From: Pseudomonadota bacterium
GTDB taxonomy: Bacteria; Desulfobacterota; Anaeroferrophillalia; Anaeroferrophillales; Tharpellaceae
Direction of reading: 5' to 3'
Length of the DNA: 7,039 nucleotides
Assembly (NCBI GenBank): GCA_015486505.1
Contig: WFRP01000315.1
Coordinates: 1 to 7,039 of the forward strand
In this document: one piece after another, positions 1 to 5,318 of the stretch
How positions within the stretch are numbered: the stretch's first letter is position 1
How the letters are laid out: each line of letters starts with the position of its first letter
Notes under the pieces: generated by a model
Database searches by the model: none
The model's input: only the letters and a program-made list of their open reading frames with translations
Told to the model about the DNA's origin: nothing
Translations under genes and position numbers: made by a program

Positions 1-158
1 AAAAAGCCAATATGTCAACCAGCGGCCTTAGCGGCCGCATCACTTTCTCCGGCGACCTGCAACCGTTCTGGCCGGAGTTGCTGCTGGGAACCTACGTCAA
101 TATCGGCAAAAATACCAGTTTCGGGTTAGGACGCTACCGGATGACTGGCAATAAATAG
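1..158 (+). CDS. cas6: Cas6 CRISPR RNA endoribonuclease, C-terminal fragment (5' end outside window)
   Basis: Reading from base 3, an open frame runs to TAG at 156-158 and gives 51 residues, including SGLSGRITFSGDL, PFWPELLLGTYVNIGK and NTSFGLGRYRM. This is the C-terminal RAMP half of Cas6 family proteins: a beta strand ending in SGDL, a helix-strand stretch with LLLG.Y..IGK, and the glycine-rich loop with T-S-F-G-L-G-RY that contacts the CRISPR repeat RNA. Cas6 cuts pre-crRNA within repeats to make the guide RNAs loaded into the Csm complex. The catalytic region and N-terminal RAMP fold lie upstream and cannot be assessed. It ends 59 bp before cas10 on the same strand, so it is probably the first or an early gene of the same operon. 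The alternative is another RAMP protein such as Csm5 or Cmr, but the ending pattern and place favour Cas6. Confidence 0.85.
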   Translation, partial: KANMSTSGLSGRITFSGDLQPFWPELLLGTYVNIGKNTSFGLGRYRMTGNK

Positions 159-170
159 TTAAAGAAATTA

Positions 171-188
171 CGGGCTGGACCCGTCCAG
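171..188. other. Small dyad between cas6 and cas10
   Basis: CTGGAC at 175-180 and GTCCAG at 183-188 are exact reverse complements around a CC centre. An alternative CGGG (171-174)/CCCG (180-183) pairing overlaps it. In RNA the realistic form is a 5-bp stem with a 4-base loop. No T-run follows, so it is not an intrinsic terminator. It could be a weak RNA hairpin or an operator half-site pair, or it may be chance. No promoter motif can be defended in this 59-bp spacer. Confidence 0.3.
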
Positions 189-207
189 AATTTAATGATG
201 GAACGAT

Positions 208-211
208 GGAG
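208..211 (+). promoter_or_regulatory. Ribosome binding site deciding the cas10 start
   Basis: GGAG lies 6 bases before ATG 218. The upstream in-frame ATG at 206 has only GGA at 200-202, 3 bases away, which is too close. This spacing, and the family-typical opening MEATVLKISMAGLLHDIGKFAQ, favour 218 over 206. Confidence 0.55.
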
Positions 212-217
212 AAGTTT

Positions 218-2788
218 ATGGAAGCAACTGTATTGAAGATTTCTATGGCGGGCCTGCTGCACGATATCGGTAAATTCGCACAAGGTTGTCTTGACGTAAC
301 TCCTGAATACCTTAATAGTAATGCCGCCTATCAGCCGTTCAATAAGGAGAAAGGCTACCACTCCCATATTCATGCTGTTTACACGGCGGCATTTATCGAA
401 CAGTATGCTGATCAACTGCCGCCCCAATTCAACATGGGAGGTTGGGGTGAAGGCGACAGTTTTCTTAATCTGGCGGCCGGGCACCACAACCCCCAGACCC
501 CGATGCAGTGGATTGTTGCAATGGCCGACCGCATCAGCAGTGGTTTTGATCGTGACAGTTTTGAGCAAGGTGAAAATATAAAAATTTCCGAGTTCAAACA
601 GACGCGGCTGCTGCCGCTGCTAGAGAGCTTGAGCCTGGATGCAGAGCAACGGAAAAAATATACCGACTCGAACAACTTTCATTTTCGTTACCCTCTGGCC
701 CGACTTGCACCGGAAACGATCTTTCCGGTAAAAAAACCTGATCTTACAAAAAATAAGGCCATTGCGGAATACAAACAACTTTTTTCTGATTTCACTTTTG
801 AACTTAAAGCTCTGCCGCACAGGATTGAAGCGCCTGAGGTCTGGTGTAAACATTTTGATTCTCTGTTACTCCTGTACACCTCGGCAATTCCGGCGGCCCG
901 GGTTGGCGATGTGGTCCATGATGTTTCACTGTATGACCATTGCCGGACAACTGCCGCGTTGGCAGCGGCTCTTTACCTTTATCATCGTCAGAATGATTCG
1001 CTTGATGAAACCGCGATTCGTGACAATAAAACTGAAAAATTTCTGCTTATCAGCGGTGATTTTTACGGAATCCAGGATTTTATTTTTTCTCAAGGCGGGG
1101 AAAAAGGCAAATATCGTTCAAAGTTGCTGCGCGGACGCTCTTTTCAGGTTTCACTCTTCAGCGAGCTTGCGGCAGATCTCTTATGTCGGGAAGTCGGTTT
1201 ACCGGAAACTTCGGTAATCCTGAATGCCGCCGGTAAATTTACAGTTCTGGCACCGGCTACCGAAAAAACCGAAACCGCCCTGCGTAAGGTAGAAGCTAAA
1301 ATTAACCAATGGCTTTTTGAAACTTCCTGTGGTCAATGTGGTATCGGATTTTCCTGCATCAAGACAACGCCTGCGGATTTCATCAGCGGTCGTTTTGCCG
1401 ACCTTTGGGACAAGCTCAATGAAACTATGGCTGAGAAAAAACTGCATCGTATTGATCTTGACAGTTATGGCGGAGCCATACCGAATTATCTGGAAAATTT
1501 TCATAATGATTTGGGGGTCTGCTCCCTGTGCGGCCGGCGGCCGGCGGAAGAAATGACCGATAATCTGATTGAAAGTGAAGATGGGGGCTGTGTTAAGGTC
1601 TGTTCGGTTTGCCGGGACCAGGTCTTTTTGGGCTCAAACCTGGTTAAAAATAATTACCTGGCCATCTGTCATAAACTTTCCGCGAGTCTGCCGCAACGGA
1701 AAGTTCTTTTAATGCCGCTTTTGGATCGTTATCATATTGTGTTTCCCGAAGGACCGTTGCTGGAGGAAGCTTCACGCGGTGATCTGGTTTCATACTGGAA
1801 TCTTGGTTCCGTGGTTTATCGAGGCGGCAAACTCGATAGCACAGTTCGGTTTTTGGGCGGCTACGTGCCAACCCGTGCGGACAGTTCCGCAGAAGAACGT
1901 CAGGTTATGGATTTTACTGAGATTGCCCACCTGGCTCTGGTACAAAAAGATCTGAACTCTTCCGGGAGTGCCGATGAAAAGAGCACAGGCACCGAAGTTC
2001 TCGGGGTTTTCAAGGCCGATATCGACAATCTCGGAATTATGTTAAGCTGCGGCATCCCGGAGAATTGGTTTACGATTTCGCGGATGGCGACCTTAAGCCG
2101 GCAATTGAATAACTTTTTCACCATCTATCTGCCCTCGTTTTTGCAACGGGAGGAGGCTTACCGGGGAATCTATACGGTTTTTGCCGGTGGCGATGACCTT
2201 TTTCTGATCGGGCCCTGGAACCGGATTATCGAACTGGCCGAAGATTTGCGCAAAAGTTTTGCGGAATATGTCTGTCTTAACCGTGAACTCCATTTTTCGG
2301 CCGGGGTCACCCTGCATAAACCGCATACGCCGATCGACAAACTGGCGCGCGAAGCCGAAATCGGCCTGGAAAAAGCCAAACATTTTGACCTTGGCAAAAA
2401 CCGGCTCACCCTTTTTGGGGAAACAGTAGCCTGGGAGACGCTGCCGCGTCTCAACGAAATCCAAAAACAGCTTGCGGCCTGGTTGAAGCATAAGCTAATC
2501 AATAAGGCACTGCTCTACCGGCTGGGTAAATTATGTGTTCTGGCGGCTCAGGCCCGGCAGGAAGAAAATCGCCTGCAAAACGGGGAAAGGGTTGAACTTA
2601 CGGCCTTAACCAGTTTGAAATGGCGCTCTCAGCTTAGTTATATGCTGGAGCGTAATGTCGGTAAAGAGCTAAGTCGTGATGAACGCAGACAGGCTTTGTC
2701 TGAATTGGCCGTGGTCGCGCAATGGTTGGAGGAATACGGCAGTGCGATGAAGATTCCGCTTTGGCGGATTCTTTATGATCTACGTTGA
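218..2788 (+). CDS. cas10: Cas10/Csm1, large subunit of type III-A complex: HD nuclease plus GGDD cyclic-oligoadenylate synthase
   Basis: The product is 856 residues from ATG 218 (860 from ATG 206). It is the effector subunit at the foot of the Csm complex. When target RNA binds, the HD domain cuts ssDNA and Palm2 converts ATP to cyclic oligoadenylate. The N-terminal HD domain has H15-D16 in LLHDIGK, histidines 48, 50 and 52, H89-H90 in AAGHHNPQ, and D104 in MADRISSGFDR, so the full metal-binding set appears present. Palm1 (about 276-346: LLISGDFYGIQDFIF, then AAGKF) is degenerate, as usual. A zinc element uses C435, C438, C462 and C465. Palm2 starts near GVFKADIDNLG (D601, D603) and holds GGDD at 657-660 (bases 2186-2197). 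From about 745 a helical C-terminal domain follows. The length is slightly above many Csm1 proteins. The family call is very secure; Csm1 rather than Cmr2 follows from the csm2-csm5 neighbours. The gene is followed by an unusually wide gap for this operon. Confidence 0.97.
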   Translation: MEATVLKISMAGLLHDIGKFAQGCLDVTPEYLNSNAAYQPFNKEKGYHSHIHAVYTAAFIEQYADQLPPQFNMGGWGEGDSFLNLAAGHHNPQTPMQWIVAMADRISSGFDRDSFEQGENIKISEFKQTRLLPLLESLSLDAEQRKKYTDSNNFHFRYPLARLAPETIFPVKKPDLTKNKAIAEYKQLFSDFTFELKALPHRIEAPEVWCKHFDSLLLLYTSAIPAARVGDVVHDVSLYDHCRTTAALAAALYLYHRQNDSLDETAIRDNKTEKFLLISGDFYGIQDFIFSQGGEKGKYRSKLLRGRSFQVSLFSELAADLLCREVGLPETSVILNAAGKFTVLAPATEKTETALRKVEAKINQWLFETSCGQCGIGFSCIKTTPADFISGRFADLWDKLNETMAEKKLHRIDLDSYGGAIPNYLENFHNDLGVCSLCGRRPAEEMTDNLIESEDGGCVKVCSVCRDQVFLGSNLVKNNYLAICHKLSASLPQRKVLLMPLLDRYHIVFPEGPLLEEASRGDLVSYWNLGSVVYRGGKLDSTVRFLGGYVPTRADSSAEERQVMDFTEIAHLALVQKDLNSSGSADEKSTGTEVLGVFKADIDNLGIMLSCGIPENWFTISRMATLSRQLNNFFTIYLPSFLQREEAYRGIYTVFAGGDDLFLIGPWNRIIELAEDLRKSFAEYVCLNRELHFSAGVTLHKPHTPIDKLAREAEIGLEKAKHFDLGKNRLTLFGETVAWETLPRLNEIQKQLAAWLKHKLINKALLYRLGKLCVLAAQARQEENRLQNGERVELTALTSLKWRSQLSYMLERNVGKELSRDERRQALSELAVVAQWLEEYGSAMKIPLWRILYDLR

Positions 2789-2789
2789 T

Positions 2790-2804
2790 GAATCGGAAAG
2801 ATTC
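2790..2804 (+). other. Short hairpin just after the cas10 stop
   Basis: GAATC (2790-2794) and GATTC (2800-2804) form a perfect 5-bp stem with loop GGAAA, two bases after the cas10 stop codon. The following bases are A-rich with no T-run, so it is not an intrinsic terminator. A purine loop on a short stem could stabilise the cas10 mRNA end, but a 5-bp dyad can occur by chance. Confidence 0.3.
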
Positions 2805-2824
2805 CTAAAATAAACGTAACCAAC

Positions 2825-2941
2825 GCGGGCTGACGCCCGCAACCCAAACAGGGCTTTGTGGCCCGCAAATAAGTACTCTTATCAGAACATTTTCTGACTA
2901 TTAAATCTTGTTTTTTGGTGCAGAAAATGATCTGTAAGGTA
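2825..2941 (+). repeat. Structured repeat element, arm 1 of an inverted pair flanking csm2-csm3
   Basis: This 117-bp element fills most of the cas10-csm2 gap and recurs inverted at 4150-4255. In order it holds: a GC hairpin GCGGGC-TGAC-GCCCGC (2825-2840); CAACCCAAA-type linker; a 35-bp core (2860-2894, from GGCCCGCAAATAAG to CATTTTC) that is the exact reverse complement of 4184-4218; a 13-bp stretch (2895-2907) absent from the other arm; TTGTTTTTT (2908-2916); and a 25-bp end (2917-2941) with 18 matches to the other arm, closing in CTGTAAGGTA. Inside are ATAAG-TACT-CTTAT and TCAGAA-CATT-TTCTGA (2882-2897), both perfect stems with 4-base loops. It ends 5 bp before the csm2 ribosome binding site. 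The architecture resembles bacterial REP-like palindromic intergenic repeats; I do not recognise a named family. Confidence 0.85.
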
Positions 2942-2946
2942 AAAAA

Positions 2947-2953
2947 AAGGAGG
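2947..2953 (+). promoter_or_regulatory. Strong Shine-Dalgarno site deciding the csm2 start
   Basis: AAGGAGG is a near-ideal anti-16S match. It lies 8 bases before ATG 2962 but only 2 bases before the in-frame ATG 2956, so 2962 is preferred. The same AAGGAGGATAT 11-mer precedes csm3 with the same 8-base spacing, which independently supports this choice. Confidence 0.8.
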
Positions 2954-2961
2954 ATATGTTG

Positions 2962-3378
2962 ATGAGTGCAATAACTCTATGGCAGGATTCGGAAAAGAAG
3001 ATTATCAATCCGCTGCTGTTTTCAGAGGTTGCGGAAAAACTGGCTTTGGAGATTGGCAGGGAAGGAAAAAACGACAGGAGAAAGAAGCTCAATAAATCAA
3101 CCCAGTTGCGGCGTTTTTTTGACGAGATTGTACGTTTGCAGAGCCAGGCTAAAAGCCTGCAGGGGCAAGACTCGGAAAAATGGGCCAACCTCCTACCTTA
3201 TATCCATATGTTGGTTGCCAAAGCAGCTTATGCCCAAGGACGGGATTTGGTTTCAAAGAATTTTGTTGATTTTCTGAGGAACGGCATAAGTCAGATTAAG
3301 GACCAGCGGGATTTAACCGTTTTTGCGAATTTTTTTGAATCGTTCATGGGCTTTTATAAATTACATGGCCCGAGTTGA
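2962..3378 (+). CDS. csm2: Csm2, small helical backbone subunit of the type III-A complex
   Basis: From ATG 2962 the product is 138 residues, a normal Csm2 length. Family features are NKSTQLRRFFDEI (44-56), LLPYIHMLVAKAAYAQGR (77-94) and the aromatic FANFFESFMGFYKLHG end (121-136). It is basic and predicted all-helical, with no signal peptide or membrane segment, so it acts in the cytoplasm. In Csm complexes several copies of this protein form the minor filament beside Csm3 and line the channel where crRNA and target RNA pair. It has no catalytic site. The in-frame ATG at 2956 would add two residues but sits too near the Shine-Dalgarno site. It is followed 16 bp later by csm3. The gene is preceded by a structured repeat that separates it from cas10, so it may be translated from a processed or separately stabilised message. 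Confidence 0.95.
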   Translation: MSAITLWQDSEKKIINPLLFSEVAEKLALEIGREGKNDRRKKLNKSTQLRRFFDEIVRLQSQAKSLQGQDSEKWANLLPYIHMLVAKAAYAQGRDLVSKNFVDFLRNGISQIKDQRDLTVFANFFESFMGFYKLHGPS

Positions 3379-3379
3379 T

Positions 3380-3386
3380 AAGGAGG
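3380..3386 (+). promoter_or_regulatory. Strong Shine-Dalgarno site deciding the csm3 start
   Basis: AAGGAGG followed by ATAT lies 8 bases before ATG 3395. The longest open frame starts at ATG 3323 inside csm2 and would add 24 residues with no Csm3 similarity and no ribosome binding site, so 3395 is the real start. Confidence 0.9.
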
Positions 3387-3394
3387 ATATTCTC

Positions 3395-4111
3395 ATGCAG
3401 TTAGTAAAAATTGCTGAAATCAGCGGTCGGATTATCTTGAAAAGCGGGCTTCATATCGGGGCCGGTGATCTGGAAATGCATATCGGCGGAACCGACAATC
3501 CGGTAGTAAAAAACCCCTACACTAATGAACCCTATATCCCCGGTTCGTCATTAAAAGGCAAAGTCAGATCGCTCCTGGAGATGCGCAGCGGCCTGATGGG
3601 AGACACTCAGGGAAAACCGGTGGGATTTTCTATCCTGCAGAAAAATCTTTCCGAAAAATCCGCGGGCGAGGCCCGGAAAATCCTGAAAATTTTCGGCAGC
3701 AGCGGCGCTGACACGGATGAAAACGGTGAGATCGGCCCGACCCGGGGATCATTCGCTGATTGCTACCTTACAGCTGAATCCCGGCTTATGGCAAGTGCCA
3801 ATAATCTGCCCCTGACCGAGGTAAAATCGGAAAACTCGATCAATCGAATCAGTGGTACTGCTAGTGGTGGTGGCCCGCGTTTTACCGAACGGGTGGCGGC
3901 CGGTTTGTCATTTGATTTTTCGATCACGTTAAAAGAGCTTGATATCGACAGCAGCGACGATCTGGTTGATTTTCTCCTTCAGGGCCTGAAACTCCTGGAA
4001 CTTGATGCCCTGGGCGGCAGCGGCAGCCGGGGTTACGGCCGGGTCGAGTTTGAGTTCGCCGATCCCGAACTTAAACAAAGGTTCGCGGAAACCTCGCCGA
4101 TCGGCAATTAA
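3395..4111 (+). CDS. csm3: Csm3, RAMP backbone subunit and target-RNA endoribonuclease
   Basis: From ATG 3395 the product is 238 residues, close to the usual Csm3 length. The N-terminal RAMP motif is SGLHIGAGD (17-25) followed by IGGTDNPVVKNP (30-41). D34 aligns by motif with the catalytic Asp of characterised Csm3 proteins (D33 in Streptococcus thermophilus), so target RNA cleavage at 6-nt steps is expected to be intact. PGSSLKGKVRSLLE (49-62) is the lysine-rich RNA-contact motif and ALGGSGSRGYGRVEFE (205-220) is the glycine-rich loop. Several copies stack along the crRNA guide region. It lies 16 bp after csm2 with a copy of the same strong ribosome binding site, and is followed by a 166-bp gap before csm4 rather than the overlap common in such operons. 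Identification is secure. Confidence 0.97.
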   Translation: MQLVKIAEISGRIILKSGLHIGAGDLEMHIGGTDNPVVKNPYTNEPYIPGSSLKGKVRSLLEMRSGLMGDTQGKPVGFSILQKNLSEKSAGEARKILKIFGSSGADTDENGEIGPTRGSFADCYLTAESRLMASANNLPLTEVKSENSINRISGTASGGGPRFTERVAAGLSFDFSITLKELDIDSSDDLVDFLLQGLKLLELDALGGSGSRGYGRVEFEFADPELKQRFAETSPIGN

Positions 4112-4125
4112 ATTGTGAAAAAATT

Positions 4126-4140
4126 GCGGGCGGCTTCCGC
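4126..4140 (+). other. GC-rich hairpin just after csm3
   Basis: GCGGGCGGCTTCCGC can fold as GCGG (4130-4133) with CCGC (4137-4140) around CTT, or as GCGG (4126-4129) with the same CCGC. Its TTGCGGG...CCGC...GCATTA context resembles the hairpin at 4238-4255, so it may be a third unit of the local palindromic repeat. No T-run follows, so it is not a convincing terminator. Confidence 0.35.
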
Positions 4141-4149
4141 TTGCATTAG

Positions 4150-4255
4150 TACCTTACAGGTTATTTTCGGTTTGAAAAAACAAGAAAATGTTCTGATAAG
4201 AGTACTTATTTGCGGGCCGGTAACTTTCTTTTAGGTTGCGGGATCTCGTTCCCGC
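4150..4255 (-). repeat. Structured repeat element, arm 2 of an inverted pair flanking csm2-csm3
   Basis: This 106-bp element fills most of the csm3-csm4 gap and is the reverse-oriented copy of 2825-2941. Read on the minus strand it has the same order: GC hairpin GCGGGA-ACGAGA-TCCCGC (4238-4255 on +), CGCAACC, a 15-bp variable linker of equal length in both copies, the perfect 35-bp core (4184-4218), TTGTTTTTT (4175-4183), and the diverged 25-bp end (4150-4174). Relative to arm 1 it lacks 13 bp between the core and the T-run, which breaks the TCAGAA/TTCTGA dyad, and its hairpin loop is 2 bases longer. The identical core beside diverged flanks shows both shared origin and unequal constraint or recent conversion. 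It ends 11 bp before the csm4 GAGG ribosome binding site. Confidence 0.85.
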
Positions 4256-4277
4256 ATTAACTTTTTGAGGTCTTGTC

Positions 4278-5318
4278 GTGAAATTATATCAGTTGACAAT
4301 TAAACCCGTAACCCCTTTTGGTACGCCTTTAAAAGGGGATACTTTTTTCGGCCATCTCTGTTGGCAGGCGGCTTATGACAAGAACCTGCTTAACGGCGGC
4401 CTTGATCTGTGGATAGAGAAATATGACACCGACCCCTTTATGGTCTGCTCTTCTGCGTTCCCTTTGCTGATTGAGGAAGATAAAGGAGTCAGTATTGCTC
4501 TGCCGCGCCCCCAACTGCCGGCGGCCCTGCTTGACTTTTCAGGCTCTCAGCTAAAACGCCGGGAGAGGATGGAAGCCCGGAAAAAAGTTAAAGAGAAAAA
4601 ATGGCTGCTTGTCAAAGAAGACCTTAAACTGCAATTGGAATCTGATCTATTATTGACCGACACAGAACTTTTTCAACGCTGCTACGCCGACCTTCCGTCC
4701 GATCTTCGCCATCGTTACTCGGCTGAAAGTGAAAAAAAACTTTTCCAGGTTGACCATCAGGCCCATAATTCGCTTGACCGTTTAAGCGGAACCACCGGCA
4801 GCGGGGATGGTTTTGCGCCCTACTCCTGCGCAAACATAGCCTGGTCACCCGGCCTGGAACTGGTTTTATTCTGCCTTGTCAATGAAGGGGCTTTAGATGA
4901 ATCCCGGCTGCAGACGATGGTTGAACGGATCGGAAAATTTGGTTTTGGTCGTGATGCTACGACCGGGCTCGGACGTTTTGAGCTAACCGATTGTGAACCG
5001 CGAAAAATACCGGAAAACGACCGGGCCAACGCCTGTTTCACCCTGTCGCCCTCAGTGCCGGAGGCCGGATTATACGACCATCAATACTTCCTGCCGTTTA
5101 CCCGCTTTGGTCGGCATGGTGATCGTCTGGCCCATAGTCAAAACCCTTTCAAAGCGCCGGTGGTCATGGCTGATGAAGGCGCGGTTTTTCTAACCCGTAA
5201 GCGCGAGATCTTCTCCCGCCCGTATCTGGGGCGGGCGATCCATAATGTTTCCCTGGCTCAGCCGCGGGCCGTTGTCCAGGGTTATACAATCTATCTTCCC
5301 TGTGAGGTGGCCGTATGA
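4278..5318 (+). CDS. csm4: Csm4, RAMP subunit capping the crRNA 5'-tag end of the type III-A complex
   Basis: The start is GTG 4278, with GAGG (4267-4270) 7 bases upstream; the product is 346 residues, slightly longer than many Csm4 proteins. The opening MKLYQLTIKP with FGTPLKGDTFFGHLCW (14-29) is characteristic of Csm4. KKWLLV (107-112), NSLDRLSGTTGSGDGF (164-179) and the glycine-rich IGKFGFGRDATTGLGRFEL (218-236) complete the two RAMP folds. The C-terminal part (about 267-346: FLPFTRFGRHGDRLA and QGYTIYLPCEV) is also family-like. The protein binds Cas10 and the 8-nt 5' tag of the crRNA and is not itself a nuclease. Its last bases overlap the csm5 start (ATGA at 5315-5318), so the two are probably translationally coupled. 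Family assignment is secure. Confidence 0.96.
   Translation: MKLYQLTIKPVTPFGTPLKGDTFFGHLCWQAAYDKNLLNGGLDLWIEKYDTDPFMVCSSAFPLLIEEDKGVSIALPRPQLPAALLDFSGSQLKRRERMEARKKVKEKKWLLVKEDLKLQLESDLLLTDTELFQRCYADLPSDLRHRYSAESEKKLFQVDHQAHNSLDRLSGTTGSGDGFAPYSCANIAWSPGLELVLFCLVNEGALDESRLQTMVERIGKFGFGRDATTGLGRFELTDCEPRKIPENDRANACFTLSPSVPEAGLYDHQYFLPFTRFGRHGDRLAHSQNPFKAPVVMADEGAVFLTRKREIFSRPYLGRAIHNVSLAQPRAVVQGYTIYLPCEVAV

Noticed and set aside
134..568. Minus-strand open frames such as 134-568, 2093-2491 and 5891-6229
   Set aside because: They lie opposite confidently identified cas genes, show no family motifs or ribosome binding sites, and have compositions expected of antisense shadows.
2788..2808. Tiny open frame ATG AAT CGG AAA GAT TCC TAA overlapping the cas10 stop
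   Set aside because: Six codons with no ribosome binding site; much more likely chance.
2860..2894. The 35-bp repeat as a degenerate CRISPR repeat or array remnant
   Set aside because: Length fits a type III repeat, but there is one copy per site with no spacer-repeat periodicity, the copies are inverted, and homology continues outside the 35 bp into a shared hairpin architecture. Comparison with the genome's array repeat would settle it.
2882..2916. Intrinsic terminator: TCAGAA/TTCTGA hairpin followed by TTGTTTTTT
   Set aside because: The T-run starts about 10 bases after the stem rather than adjoining it, the stem is AT-rich, and a stop here would cut cas10 from the remaining operon genes. 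Partial attenuation is possible but not supported enough to annotate.
3323..3394. Upstream N-terminal extension of csm3 into csm2
   Set aside because: The added residues show no Csm3 similarity, there is no ribosome binding site at 3323, and a strong one sits 8 bases before ATG 3395.
4112..4149. Terminator after csm3
   Set aside because: The hairpin at 4126-4140 has only a 4-bp stem and no following T-run, and csm4/csm5 are required for the same complex and have no clear promoter of their own.
4293..4298. TTGACA as a -35 promoter element
   Set aside because: It lies inside csm4 just after its start, and the bases 17 positions downstream (TTTTGG) do not resemble a -10 box.
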